Source of the DNA: Pseudomonadota bacterium
Lineage (GTDB): Bacteria; Myxococcota_A; UBA796; SXON01
Reading direction: 5' to 3'
DNA: 64,000 nucleotides
Assembly (NCBI GenBank): GCA_030685065.1
Contig: JAUXQH010000124.1
Span: 33,379 to 97,378, forward strand
In this document: piece after piece, positions 45,355 to 54,750 of the stretch
How the letters are laid out: each line of letters opens with the position of its first letter
Numbering within the stretch: the stretch's first letter is position 1
The notes under the pieces: model-generated
Database searches by the model: none
The model's input: only the letters and a program-made list of their open reading frames with translations
What the model was told of the DNA's origin: nothing
Translations under genes and position numbers: made by a program

Positions 45355-46566
45355 ATGTCCTCCATCCTCGTCGCCACCTCGCGTGACGCCATCCGTGAAT
45401 CGGTGGTGCTTCCGCTCGCGCGGGAAGGCCTCGCCGTCGCGTCCGCGGCGGACTGGGACGGCCTCTGCCGCGCCATGTGCGAGCCGACAACGGTGCTCGT
45501 CCTCCTGGATCCGGAGCTGCCGGGGCTGCGAGGCGAGCTGCTCGCGACGCTCGCGGCCACGCTCGGCCACGCGCCGACAGTGCGCGTGCTGGGCGCCGCC
45601 CTCCCCCCGCTCACGCGCGTCCCGAACACCGAGCGCGCGGTGATCCGGCTCGCCCGTCAGCACCTCGGCACCCGGGGGGTCGATGCCGTGGAGCGGCGCA
45701 TCCTCCGCATGCAGGGGCTCGGCGCGGCGCCGCTCGAGCGCCTCGTGCTCCTGGCCGGCTCGGCGCTCCCGACGCTGATCCACGGCGAACGCGGGTCGGG
45801 CAAGGAGCGGGTCGCGCGGGTGCTGCACCAGCTCTCCGGGCTCGCCGGGCGGTTCGTGGTGCTGAAGCACACGGTGAAGTGGGCCCCCGAAGGCCCCCCG
45901 GGCACGGTCTACGTCGAGTCCGCCCACCGCCACGACGACCTCCGCGCGGTGGTCGGCGCCGCCCGGGCCGCGGGATGGCGCGTGGTCGGCGGCACGCGCC
46001 TCGACGATGCGGTCCCCGCCATCAAGTGGGACCGGCTGGTGCTCGCGCCCCTCCGGGAGCGCCCGGACGACCTGCGCAACCTCACCACGTGGTACCTCGA
46101 CCAGCACACGCGCCGGATGGGCCTCCCGAAGCGCACGTTCGACCGCGGCATGTGGGCGCTCCTCCACGCGCATCGATGGCCGGGCAACCATCGTGAGCTG
46201 GAAATGTTCGTCGTCCAGACCCTGGGCCGGGTCGACCAGGCGGTGATCCGCGGCGCGACGCTCCCCGAGGAGCTCCGCGCGCTCCTGCTCCCCCAGGCCG
46301 AGGCCGAGCGGGAGGCCGAGAGCTTCGAGGAGATGGCCCGCCTGCGCCTGCTCCCGGTCGTGCGCGCCTACGCGCCGGGCGGCGAGGACACGCTCCACGC
46401 GCTGGTCATCCGCAGCGCAGAGCGCGCCTTGTTCCAGCTGGTCCTCGCGCGCACCCAGGGCAACCGCAAGGCCGCCGCGGCCCTGCTCGGGGTGGCGCGG
46501 AACACCCTCCAGCAGCGGATCGAAGCGTTGGGGCTCGGATCGATCGGGCGCGCCGGAGGGGAGTGA
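45355..46566 (+). CDS. degenerate NtrC-like regulator without GAFTGA
   Basis: This 403-residue protein is built like an NtrC regulator: a receiver-like domain (phospho-Asp candidate in VLLDPELPG), an AAA+ core and a Fis-type HTH. Walker A is HGERGSGKERV, LRERPDDL and RWPGNHRELEM are present, and the HTH is TQGNRKAAAALLGVARNTLQ. The stretch from Walker A to RWPGN is about 40 residues short. It has no GAFTGA, and Walker B reads GTVYVESAH. It should not activate sigma54. A DNA-binding regulator with another mode of action is likely. Confidence 0.78.
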   Translation: MSSILVATSRDAIRESVVLPLAREGLAVASAADWDGLCRAMCEPTTVLVLLDPELPGLRGELLATLAATLGHAPTVRVLGAALPPLTRVPNTERAVIRLARQHLGTRGVDAVERRILRMQGLGAAPLERLVLLAGSALPTLIHGERGSGKERVARVLHQLSGLAGRFVVLKHTVKWAPEGPPGTVYVESAHRHDDLRAVVGAARAAGWRVVGGTRLDDAVPAIKWDRLVLAPLRERPDDLRNLTTWYLDQHTRRMGLPKRTFDRGMWALLHAHRWPGNHRELEMFVVQTLGRVDQAVIRGATLPEELRALLLPQAEAEREAESFEEMARLRLLPVVRAYAPGGEDTLHALVIRSAERALFQLVLARTQGNRKAAAALLGVARNTLQQRIEALGLGSIGRAGGE

Positions 46567-46569
46567 CGC

Positions 46570-49500
46570 TCACTCCGCGGTGCCACCCACGAGGTACACC
46601 TTCCCGACGCGGGTCGTGCCGTAGTTCATGTTCGCGAACAGGATGTCGTCGAAGCCGTCTCCGTCGACATCGCCGGCCGCCGCCGCGGCACCGCCGCCGT
46701 AGCCGCTGCTCGTGTTGGTGGCCTCGGCGTTGAACAGGGCGAAGCCGTCCGGCGCGGCCGAGAGCGACGGGTAGTAGGTGCCCGTGGCGCCGCCGTAGAA
46801 CAGCGCCGCGACCGCGTAGCTGACGAAGTCGACCGTATCGGCGCCGATCCCGACGATGAAGTCCTCGCGCCCGTCGGCGTCGACGTCCCCGGCCCGGGAC
46901 ACGCCCGCGCCGACCTGGGCCGTGGTCGCGTTGCCGTAAATGAGCACGTCCGCGAGGTCGGCGCCCGCGCCCGACCCGGCCACCAGGACCGTGTCCCCGG
47001 CGAACAGGAACGCTGCGCCCGCGCTCGTGCTCGTGCCCACGTCGTAGGAGTTCGCGCCTACGAGGAACTCGTCGTAGCCGTCTCCATTGGTGTCGCCCAC
47101 GGAGGCGAGGCGGTCACCGTAGAGGTCGGCCGGGGACGAGGTGGAGTGCACGAAGTCCATCGACGTGAGGGTCGCGTCGGCATCGTCGCGTGTCGTCGCA
47201 TCGATCGGGCCGAGGAACGCGTAGACGCTGTCGGTGCCGGACCCGACGACGAGCAGGTCGTCCTCGCCGTCGCCGTCGAGATCGAGATCACCGAGGACCG
47301 ACAGGCCGAAGATGTCGCCCGCCCCACCCGCGATCGTGTGGATGTCCGTGGTGTTGGAGCTCAGGAGGCCGGTGCACGTCGGCGTGGTGACGATTCCGAC
47401 GTAGCCGGCACCCGTGCTGGTGTGGCTCTGGTAGGCGCCGTAGACCCAGTCGGCGCCGCCGTCCCCGTCGAGATCCCCGCCGAAGGCGAGGCTGTTTCCG
47501 AGGTAGCTGGTCGCGCCCGCGCCCTCCACCGAGCAGTCCACCGCGCCGGACGACGTCGGCGTGAGCGCGGTCGTGGTCGTCCCCGTGCGCGCGAACGGCC
47601 CGAGGAAGACATAGGCCTTGCCGTTGTCGGTGAGCGACGAGGAGCCGCCGCCGAAGCCGTTGATGCCGGGCACGCCGACGATCAGATCGTCGATGCCGTC
47701 GCCGTCGAGATCCCCAGCGGCCAGCCCCTGGCCGAAGCGGCCGGCGGCGTCGCTGCCGGTGAGGGTCGCGGTCGGGTCAGCGACGGTGTCGCTGAAGCCG
47801 GTGCCGGTGCCGGTGCCGGTGAAGATCGTCACGCGGCCCATGTTGGCGGCGCTGCTGCTCGCGCTCGCGTCGTAGAAGCGGTCACCAACCGCGATGTCGG
47901 CGTTCCCATCGCCGTCGAAGTCGTGGTCGCCCACGATCTTGTTCCCGAACGACGAGGTGGACGTGGAGCCGTTGATGCCGGTCCAGGTGGCCGCGGCGGT
48001 GGTCAGGGCGTCGTGAACGCTCGCGTAGGCGCACTCGTCCGCGCCCGAACAATCGTCGTCGAGCCCGTTCTCGCACACCTCCTCGGCGGCGGGGTTGACG
48101 CCGGGCCGGGTGTCGTCACAATCGGTGCCGTCCGCGACGAACAGCTCGGGCGCGGTGCACGAGGCGACGGCGTCCGCCGGGTCTCCGAAGCCGTCCTCGT
48201 CGGCGTCGGCGTACCAGGTGGTCCCGGTCGCGTCCTCGTCCGCCGTGCCGTCGCAGTCGTTGTCGAGGCTGTCGCAGAGCTCCGGGGCATCGGGGTAGGT
48301 CGTCGCGTCCGCGTCGTCGCAGTCGGTCGACGAGGCGACGTACCCGCTGGGCTGGAAGCAGGCCGACCGGGGCGACTCGAGCGCGCCGTAGCCGTCGCCG
48401 TCGCCATCGGCGAACCAGCTCGCGAGGAGCATGGCGTCCTCGTCCACGATGCCGTCGCAATCGTCGTCGTAGCCGTTGCAGACCTCGATCGCGGCCGGGG
48501 ATACGGCCGCGGAGGTGTCGTCGCAGTCGGTCGCGTCGGCGCCGTAGCCGGCCGGGGCGTCGCACGCGGTGACGGCGGCCGCGGGGTTGCCGTAGCCGTC
48601 CGAATCGGCGTCGGCGTACCAGGACGTGGCGTCCTCGGCGTCGGCCTCGTCCACCAGGCCGTCACAGTCGTTGTCGTCCCCGTCGCACAGCTCGTCCGAG
48701 CCGGGGAAGGTGTTCGCGTCGTCATCGGCGCAGTCGGTCGCGTTCGCGACGTAGCCGGAGGGCGCGCCGCAGGCGCTCACGGTGACGGCGGCGTTCCCGA
48801 AGCCGTCGCCGTCCATGTCGAGGTACCACACCCCCGCGTCCACCGCGTCCTCGTCGGTCGCGCCATCACAGTCGTCATCGTCCCCGTCGCACGTCTCGGG
48901 GGCGCCGGGGTGGGTCGTCGCGGCGAGATCGTCGCAGTCCGCCGCGGTGGCGAAGTAGCCGGAGGGCACGTCGCAAGCGGCGATGGTGGTGGTGGTGCCC
49001 CCGTAGCCGTCATGATCGGCGTCGCCGTACCACGTGGTCCCGTCGACGGCGCCGTCGTCCACCGTGCCGTCGCAGTCCTGGTCGATGTCGTCGCAGGTCT
49101 CGGTGGCGCCGGGGTGCACGGCCGCGCGCGTGTCGTCGCAGTCCTGGCCGTCCGAGAGATACCCGCTCGGGGCGTCGCACGCGTAGACCGACACGCCGGC
49201 ATCGCCGTAGCTGTCTCCGTCGGCATCGGCGTAGAACGCCTCGACGTCCACGGCGTCCTCGTCCGTCGTCCCGTCGCAGTCCTGGTCGACCTCGTCGCAA
49301 CGCTCGGCCGCGCCGGGGAACGTGCTGGCGACCGCATCGTCGCAGTCCGCGCCGTCCGCGACATAGGCGGTGGGCGCGTCGCAGGAGACGGTCGAGGAGA
49401 GCGCGTCGCCAAACGTGTCCCCGTCCGCGTCGGCGTACCACGTGGTCACGCCGGTGGCGTCGGGTTCGTCGGTGGTGCCGTCGCAATCGTCGTCGCGATC

Positions 49501-51048
49501 GTTGCAGGCCTCCGTCGCGCCGGGGTTCACCGCGGCGAGGCTGTCGTCACAGTCGTCGCAGGCCGCGAAGCCGTCCGCGTCGAGATCCGAGTAGGCGACG
49601 GAGCCGTCACAGTTGTAGTCGAGCGGATCGCTGCAGTCGGACTCGTCCGCGCCCGGGTGGTAGCTCGCGGAGGCGTCGTCGCAGTCGTCACCCAGCGCGA
49701 CGTACCCGATGGGCGCGTCACACGCGGCCACGCTGGTGCCGATGTCGCCGTGCCCGTCCCCGTCCACGTCGCGGAACCAGGTGGAGAGGTCGACCGCGTC
49801 GAGCTCGTCGACGACCGCGTCGCAGTCGTCGTCCACGCCGTTGCAGGACTCGACGCCGGCCGGGTTGACCGCGGCGGCGCCGTCGTCACAGTCCTCGCAC
49901 GCGGCGAAGCCGTCGCCGTCCGCATCGGCCGAGGCCACGGATCCGTCGCAGTTGTAGTCGCTCGGATCCTCGCAGTCCGACTCGTCGGCGCCCGGATGGA
50001 ACAGGGGCGAGCTGTCGTCGCAGTCGCCTCCGACCGCGACGGCGTCCTCGGGCGCGGTGCAGGCGACCACGGCGGTCGCGGGGTCTCCGTGGCCGTCGAG
50101 GTCGGCGTCGGTGTACCAGGCGGTCGCGTCCGCGGCGTCGTCGTCGACGGAGCCGTCGCAGTCGTCGTCGAGGTCGTTGCAGGCCTCGGGTGCGTCGGGG
50201 TTCACCGTGGCGGAGCTGTCGTCGCAGTCCGTGCAGGCGGCCCAGCCGTCCTCGTCGGCGTCCTCATAGGCGACCGAGCCGTCGCAATTGTAGTCGTTGG
50301 GGTCCGCGCAGTCGGACTCCTCCGCGCCCGGGTGGTAGGACCCGTCGTCGTCGTCACAGTCGCCGCCCGCCGAGACGTAGCCGGCGGGGGCGCCGCACGC
50401 GTCCACCGCGTCGCCGTCGTCGCCGAAGCCGTCCCCATCCCGGTCGAGGTAGAAGGTGCCCTCGTCCACCGCGCCGTCGTCGACCTCGCCGTCGCAGTTG
50501 TCGTCGATCTCGTTGCACGCTTCGAGCGCGCCGGGATTGATGGTGGGCTCGCCATCGTCGCACTCGGCGCAGGCCGCGTATCCGTCGCCGTCGAGATCCG
50601 AGTAGCCGCTCGATCCGTCACAGTTGTAGTCGGCGGGATCGGAGCAGTTCGACTCCTCGGCGCCCGGCCGGAACAGCGCCGAGCTGTCGTCGCAGTCCGT
50701 CGCGTCCGACACGTACCCGGCGGGGGCGTCGCAGCCGGTCGTGCTCGCGGACGGATCGCCGTAGCCGTCATCGTCCGAGTCGGCGTACCAGATCGCGGAG
50801 CCGCCCTCGTCGACCTCGGCGTCACAGTCGTTGTCGACGTCGTCGCAGAGCTCCGCCGCGCCTGGGTTGATGTCGGCGTCGCTGTCGTCGCAGTCTCCCT
50901 CCGAGACCAGGAAGCCGTCGCCGTCCTCGTCCTCGAAGGGATCGCCGCCCGAGTCGTCGCTCGTGTCGTCGGTAGCCGGCTTGTCGTCCGCCGGGGGCGG
51001 GCAGGCGACGAGCATCAGCGAGAGCAGAGCGAGCAGAGAGGTGCGCAT
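46570..51048 (-). CDS. giant MopE-repeat / FG-GAP lipoprotein
   Basis: This 1492-residue lipoprotein (lipobox LMLVAC, Cys16) has about 16 MopE-type modules at residues 52-1010. Each runs DCDDxxxxxxPGAxExC...DxDCDGxxDE, and long modules also carry WYADADGDGYGD and CDAPxGYV. In the first nine, long and short modules alternate, the short ones carrying PxDYNCDGS. About six FG-GAP repeats with DxDGDGxxDI loops follow to the end and suggest a calcium-dependent propeller. MopE of Methylococcus binds copper, so metal binding is possible but not proved. TATGGT stands 22 bases before the ATG. Confidence 0.85.
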   Translation of the reverse strand: MRTSLLALLSLMLVACPPPADDKPATDDTSDDSGGDPFEDEDGDGFLVSEGDCDDSDADINPGAAELCDDVDNDCDAEVDEGGSAIWYADSDDDGYGDPSASTTGCDAPAGYVSDATDCDDSSALFRPGAEESNCSDPADYNCDGSSGYSDLDGDGYAACAECDDGEPTINPGALEACNEIDDNCDGEVDDGAVDEGTFYLDRDGDGFGDDGDAVDACGAPAGYVSAGGDCDDDDGSYHPGAEESDCADPNDYNCDGSVAYEDADEDGWAACTDCDDSSATVNPDAPEACNDLDDDCDGSVDDDAADATAWYTDADLDGHGDPATAVVACTAPEDAVAVGGDCDDSSPLFHPGADESDCEDPSDYNCDGSVASADADGDGFAACEDCDDGAAAVNPAGVESCNGVDDDCDAVVDELDAVDLSTWFRDVDGDGHGDIGTSVAACDAPIGYVALGDDCDDASASYHPGADESDCSDPLDYNCDGSVAYSDLDADGFAACDDCDDSLAAVNPGATEACNDRDDDCDGTTDEPDATGVTTWYADADGDTFGDALSSTVSCDAPTAYVADGADCDDAVASTFPGAAERCDEVDQDCDGTTDEDAVDVEAFYADADGDSYGDAGVSVYACDAPSGYLSDGQDCDDTRAAVHPGATETCDDIDQDCDGTVDDGAVDGTTWYGDADHDGYGGTTTTIAACDVPSGYFATAADCDDLAATTHPGAPETCDGDDDDCDGATDEDAVDAGVWYLDMDGDGFGNAAVTVSACGAPSGYVANATDCADDDANTFPGSDELCDGDDNDCDGLVDEADAEDATSWYADADSDGYGNPAAAVTACDAPAGYGADATDCDDTSAAVSPAAIEVCNGYDDDCDGIVDEDAMLLASWFADGDGDGYGALESPRSACFQPSGYVASSTDCDDADATTYPDAPELCDSLDNDCDGTADEDATGTTWYADADEDGFGDPADAVASCTAPELFVADGTDCDDTRPGVNPAAEEVCENGLDDDCSGADECAYASVHDALTTAAATWTGINGSTSTSSFGNKIVGDHDFDGDGNADIAVGDRFYDASASSSAANMGRVTIFTGTGTGTGFSDTVADPTATLTGSDAAGRFGQGLAAGDLDGDGIDDLIVGVPGINGFGGGSSSLTDNGKAYVFLGPFARTGTTTTALTPTSSGAVDCSVEGAGATSYLGNSLAFGGDLDGDGGADWVYGAYQSHTSTGAGYVGIVTTPTCTGLLSSNTTDIHTIAGGAGDIFGLSVLGDLDLDGDGEDDLLVVGSGTDSVYAFLGPIDATTRDDADATLTSMDFVHSTSSPADLYGDRLASVGDTNGDGYDEFLVGANSYDVGTSTSAGAAFLFAGDTVLVAGSGAGADLADVLIYGNATTAQVGAGVSRAGDVDADGREDFIVGIGADTVDFVSYAVAALFYGGATGTYYPSLSAAPDGFALFNAEATNTSSGYGGGAAAAAGDVDGDGFDDILFANMNYGTTRVGKVYLVGGTAE

Positions 51049-51070
51049 GGGGATCCCCGACAAGGGCGCG

Positions 51071-51076
51071 ACCATA
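51071..51076 (-). promoter_or_regulatory. possible -10 of the MopE/FG-GAP gene
   Basis: TATGGT on the minus strand lies 22 bases before the ATG at 51048. No good -35 is seen. Confidence 0.32.
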
Positions 51077-51166
51077 GTCGTGGCAGCCTGGGTGCGCATC
51101 TCTCAGAGGCGGTGCGGTGCGCCATCGTCGCCGTCCGGTTGCCCGAGCGTCACGACGGCCGCGCCG

Positions 51167-52471
51167 CTACTCCTCGAACTCGGGCGGCGGGCCGTCGTCC
51201 ATCGGGCCGTCCATCTGCGGGTCGAACGGGCCGTCCAGAGGGCCGTCCGGAGGGAACTGCTGCGGCGGGTGCTCGGGGCCGTCCTCGCCCACTCCGGGAT
51301 CGAACTCCTCCATGTCGGGGTTCTTCTCGCCCAGGTCGGGGGAGCCACGGTCGTCGGGCGAGGACCCTCCGTTCGCGTTTGCGGCCTCACGGCGCTCCTT
51401 GAGGCGCGCCCGGCGCTCGCGGATCCGCTCCTCGCGGGCCTTGCGACGCTCTTCCGGATCGGCGCTGGGCTGGAAGTCGGGCTGGATGCCCGGGCCATCC
51501 TCCCCGAGGAGCGGCCCCCCGTCCATCGCGCTCCGTCCGGCCCGGCCCACCGCCCCCGACTTCGAGAAGCGGACCGAGGGCGCGAGGATCGTGCCGCCGA
51601 TGGCGAGGTGGTACTTGCCGTCCTCGTCGCGGGAGCGCTTGAGCTCCGGCGCGATCTGCGCGAGCTTGTCGAGGTCTTCCGGGAGGCTGAACAACAGCTC
51701 GAGGCGGTTGCGGCTGCGCACGAGCTTCTTGTTGAGGACGATGTCGCCGGTGAGGGTGGCGTTGAGCGTGTCGCTCTCGAAGGTGCCCTCGGTCACCTCC
51801 ATCTTGCCGTCCTTCACCTCGAACGAGACGCCCGCCTTGCCGAAGGTGACCTCGGGGAGCCCGAAGCCGCCGACGGCGCTCTCGGGGCCGAGGCCGAGGC
51901 CCTCGAACGAGAGCTTGAGGAAGCCGGTCGAGTTCTTCACGTCACTCGCGTCGAAGGAGAGGTCGGCCTCTCCGGAGGCGATGCCGAGGAGGTTGAGCGT
52001 CATCTGGTCGGTCGCGACGGGAAGGCGGCCCAGATCGATGTCCCCGCCGTCGAAGGACACCTCCACCCCGGCCTCCGACTGGGCGAACTGGCCGCTGAGG
52101 GCGCCCCCGTAGATCTCGGCGACGAACGCCAATGCGTCCTTTCCCATGAGCATCGCGAGCGGCGCGGCGCGCACGGCGAGGCCGTCGAGGTGGAGCATCG
52201 GCTGGCGGACCGGCGGCGGCGCGGGCTCGTCCTTCGTCTTGCGGCCCTTCTTCACGGTGTAGAACGTGACGTCGTCGAGGTCGACCCCCGAGAGGCGCCA
52301 CAACGCGAGGTCCCCGATGCCGAGCGCGTACTCGCCGCGGGTCCATTCGCCGAACTCGTACACCACGCGTTCCCGGGCGGTCTCCGCCGGGAAGGTGACG
52401 TAGAGGCCGAGGAGGAACGTGATCCCACCCCACATCAGGGCGGCGAGCCCGAGGAGCAGCTTCTGGATCAT
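51167..52471 (-). CDS. gspN: type II secretion protein GspN
   Basis: This 434-residue T2SS inner-membrane component has an N-terminal anchor (LLLGLAALMWGGITFLLGLY) and a long periplasmic beta-rich region (FYTVKKG, LHLDGLAVRAAPLAML, LTGDIVLNKKL). A low-complexity charged tail at about residues 330-434, rich in Pro, Asp and Glu, ends PPPEFEE. GspN is an accessory subunit found in a subset of T2SS. Its ATG overlaps the gspM stop (ATGA). It is the last gene of the operon. Confidence 0.85.
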   Translation of the reverse strand: MIQKLLLGLAALMWGGITFLLGLYVTFPAETARERVVYEFGEWTRGEYALGIGDLALWRLSGVDLDDVTFYTVKKGRKTKDEPAPPPVRQPMLHLDGLAVRAAPLAMLMGKDALAFVAEIYGGALSGQFAQSEAGVEVSFDGGDIDLGRLPVATDQMTLNLLGIASGEADLSFDASDVKNSTGFLKLSFEGLGLGPESAVGGFGLPEVTFGKAGVSFEVKDGKMEVTEGTFESDTLNATLTGDIVLNKKLVRSRNRLELLFSLPEDLDKLAQIAPELKRSRDEDGKYHLAIGGTILAPSVRFSKSGAVGRAGRSAMDGGPLLGEDGPGIQPDFQPSADPEERRKAREERIRERRARLKERREAANANGGSSPDDRGSPDLGEKNPDMEEFDPGVGEDGPEHPPQQFPPDGPLDGPFDPQMDGPMDDGPPPEFEE

Positions 52472-53085
52472 GGGGTCTCCTCGCCCTTGGCCGTGGCAGG
52501 GGCGCCTTCATCGTCGATGAGCCGGAACGCGCTGATCTCCATCGACACCGTCAACATCTTCGTGCCTGCCGTCGTGACCGACTTTGCCTTCATCGTGCGC
52601 ACGCGGAGCGGGTAGTCCCCCGTCTCGATGGCGTGGAGGAAGTCGACCAGCTGGGGCAGCAGGATCTTCGTGATCTCGACCGTGTAGGTCTTCTCCTCCA
52701 GCGAGCCCTCGGTGATGACCTGCTTCTCGCGCACCCCCTGGAGGTTGGACGCGATGCCGGTGTTCTCCGCCGCCTTCTCGATGAACGACGGGAGGTCCTG
52801 GCCGTTGCTCTTCCGGAGCTCCGCCTCGATCTCGCCCACCAGCGAGGCGGCGGTCGACTGGTCGTCCGCGAGGCCGTTGAGCAGGGCCAGGGTCTCCTCG
52901 CGCTGCTCGACTCGGCTGCCCACGTCCGCGAGGACCGAGCGCCCGATCCACCATGCGCCGCCGAACAGCGCCATCAGCACGAACACGACCAGCCCCACGA
53001 ACAACGTGCGGTCGCGCGGGCTCATCGTCGCGACGAGCTCGGCGAAGCGCTCGCGCATCGGCTCCACTACCGTGATCCCCGCCAT
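52468..53085 (-). CDS. gspM: type II secretion protein GspM
   Basis: This 205-residue bitopic protein has a short cytoplasmic start, one membrane helix (FVGLVVFVLMALFGGAWWIG) and a periplasmic ferredoxin-like domain that pairs with GspL. The assignment rests on topology, length and position between gspL and gspN. The stop overlaps the start of gspN. Confidence 0.82.
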   Translation of the reverse strand: MAGITVVEPMRERFAELVATMSPRDRTLFVGLVVFVLMALFGGAWWIGRSVLADVGSRVEQREETLALLNGLADDQSTAASLVGEIEAELRKSNGQDLPSFIEKAAENTGIASNLQGVREKQVITEGSLEEKTYTVEITKILLPQLVDFLHAIETGDYPLRVRTMKAKSVTTAGTKMLTVSMEISAFRLIDDEGAPATAKGEETP

Positions 53086-53088
53086 GGG

Positions 53089-54741
53089 CTAGCCCTCCTC
53101 GCCGGTCGCCGCGGCGTCGGTCTCGCCCAGCGGGATGGTCATCGTGAAGGTGAGCGCCTCGCCCACCTTCTTCTCGTCGCCCTTGCGGGCGCTCTTGAAG
53201 CGTTCGTCCTTCTGGAGGGACTCCTCGATCTTCGCGGCGCTTTCGTAGCTGTCGGTCTCGGCGCGGAACGTGATCGACGCCTCCGAGATCGTCAGCTCGC
53301 GCACGTCGATGCGGGCCTGGTTCGGCGAGGGCACCTTCTCGGAGAGGGACTTGAGCATCTCCAGGGTCGGCGGGACGCCGGCCACGGTGGCCCCGAGGGC
53401 TTCGACGCGACGCGTCGTCTCCGCGGAGCGCTCCTGCATGATGGCGAGGGCCATGGAGGGCTCGCCGAGACGGTCGGCGCCCACGTCGGGGAAGGTGCCG
53501 GTCACCACGTCGACGATCTTGGCGTCGAGCGAATCGAGGCGCTGATTCGCGTCGTAGAGCTGCACCGCGAAGAGGGTCAGCCCCGCGACCATCGCGAGCG
53601 TGCCGCCGAGCACCGTGGCGCCCACGAGGTTCCAGAGGGTCTCGGCGTGGCCGTGGAACGCGAGGTCACCGGTGCGGAGGTCGACCACCTTCAGCTCGCT
53701 CGCGGCGACACGGGCGAGCGCGACGGCGAGCGCGTACTCGATGCCATGGCCGCCGGGCACGATGACGGGGCGGACCGGGACGCCCGTGCGGGCCGCGAGC
53801 CGCCCGCCGAGCCCCTCGAGGTGCGCGCCGCCGCCGCAGACGAGCAGATCGTCGATGCCGACCTTCAGCTCGTCCTCGAGGGTGATGAGCTCGGATCGCA
53901 CCTCCGCGCACCAGAGGTCGACCGCGCGGGACAAGGCCGCCTGCTCGGCCGTGAGGCCGGGCGCGCCGCCGATGGACGAGGCAGGCGGAACCAACCCAGC
54001 ATCCGTGGCGTCCTCCCCTTCCCACTCGGCCTGCGCTTCGTCCGCGCCGCCCTCTCCCACGGAGAGGGGCAGGGCCATCCCGTGCTTGATCTCCTCGGCC
54101 CGCGCGAAGGGAACACCGAGCGCATCCTCGATCGCGACGGTGAGGTCGGCGCCGCCCCCGGACACGAAGCGCGCGCCGAGGAGCTGCCCGTTCTGGCACA
54201 GCGCCAGGAGCGTGCGCCGGTGGCCCACGTCCACCACGACCTGCACCCCGCGGCCCGCGTAGGAGGCGAGCGCGTCAACGTCCATGCAGAGCAGCTTCGG
54301 CTCGCTGCGGGCCGCCACGAGGGCGTCGATGCGGGCGCGGAGCTCGTCCTTCGGGGCGATGAACACCGAGGTGCGGCTCTGACCGTCCTTCGCGTCGATG
54401 AGGCGGGTGCCGAGCACCATGTCCTCCAGATCGTAGGGCACGCTGCCCTCGACCTCGGCCGGGAGCGCGCGGGCGATGGCGTTCTTGTCGACGAAGGGGA
54501 GCCGGACGAGCCGGACCACGCCGGCGTCCAGCGGGAACGCCGCGGCTTTCTCCGCGGTGTCCCACCCTTTCTCTTGATCGCGGAGCGCGCCGATGGCGTC
54601 CGCCATCAACGGCGTACCGTCCTCCGCGTGCGGGACCCCCACCTGCGCGGCGTCGCGGATCTCGAAGCGACGGAAGCTCCCCTCCATCGCCGCGACGCGA
54701 ACGCGCCAGGATCCCGTGTCGATTCCGTAGACCATTGCCAT
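53089..54741 (-). CDS. gspL: type II secretion protein GspL (PilM-like + C-terminal domain)
   Basis: This 550-residue cytoplasmic actin-like (PilM fold) protein has VYGIDTGSWRVRVAA at the start and DDLLVCGGGAHLEGLGGRLA later. A membrane helix (VLGGTLAMVAGLTLFAVQL) lies near residue 380, followed by a periplasmic GspL domain ending TFTMTIPLG. GspL recruits the GspE ATPase to the inner membrane and pairs with GspM. The start is ATG 54741; an ATG two codons later is possible. Confidence 0.88.
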   Translation of the reverse strand: MAMVYGIDTGSWRVRVAAMEGSFRRFEIRDAAQVGVPHAEDGTPLMADAIGALRDQEKGWDTAEKAAAFPLDAGVVRLVRLPFVDKNAIARALPAEVEGSVPYDLEDMVLGTRLIDAKDGQSRTSVFIAPKDELRARIDALVAARSEPKLLCMDVDALASYAGRGVQVVVDVGHRRTLLALCQNGQLLGARFVSGGGADLTVAIEDALGVPFARAEEIKHGMALPLSVGEGGADEAQAEWEGEDATDAGLVPPASSIGGAPGLTAEQAALSRAVDLWCAEVRSELITLEDELKVGIDDLLVCGGGAHLEGLGGRLAARTGVPVRPVIVPGGHGIEYALAVALARVAASELKVVDLRTGDLAFHGHAETLWNLVGATVLGGTLAMVAGLTLFAVQLYDANQRLDSLDAKIVDVVTGTFPDVGADRLGEPSMALAIMQERSAETTRRVEALGATVAGVPPTLEMLKSLSEKVPSPNQARIDVRELTISEASITFRAETDSYESAAKIEESLQKDERFKSARKGDEKKVGEALTFTMTIPLGETDAAATGEEG

Positions 54742-54750
54742 GGCGCGCCC

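Noticed and set aside
45325..46398. N-terminal extension of the lytic transglycosylase frame to 46398
   Set aside because: The signal peptide starts at ATG 45324; the extension lies antisense to the NtrC-like gene.
47146..51402. A 1418-codon open frame on the plus strand opposite the MopE/FG-GAP gene
   Set aside because: It mirrors the repeats of the real minus-strand gene, has a low-complexity Val/Gly/Arg composition, and no domain or start signal. It is an antisense artefact of high GC.
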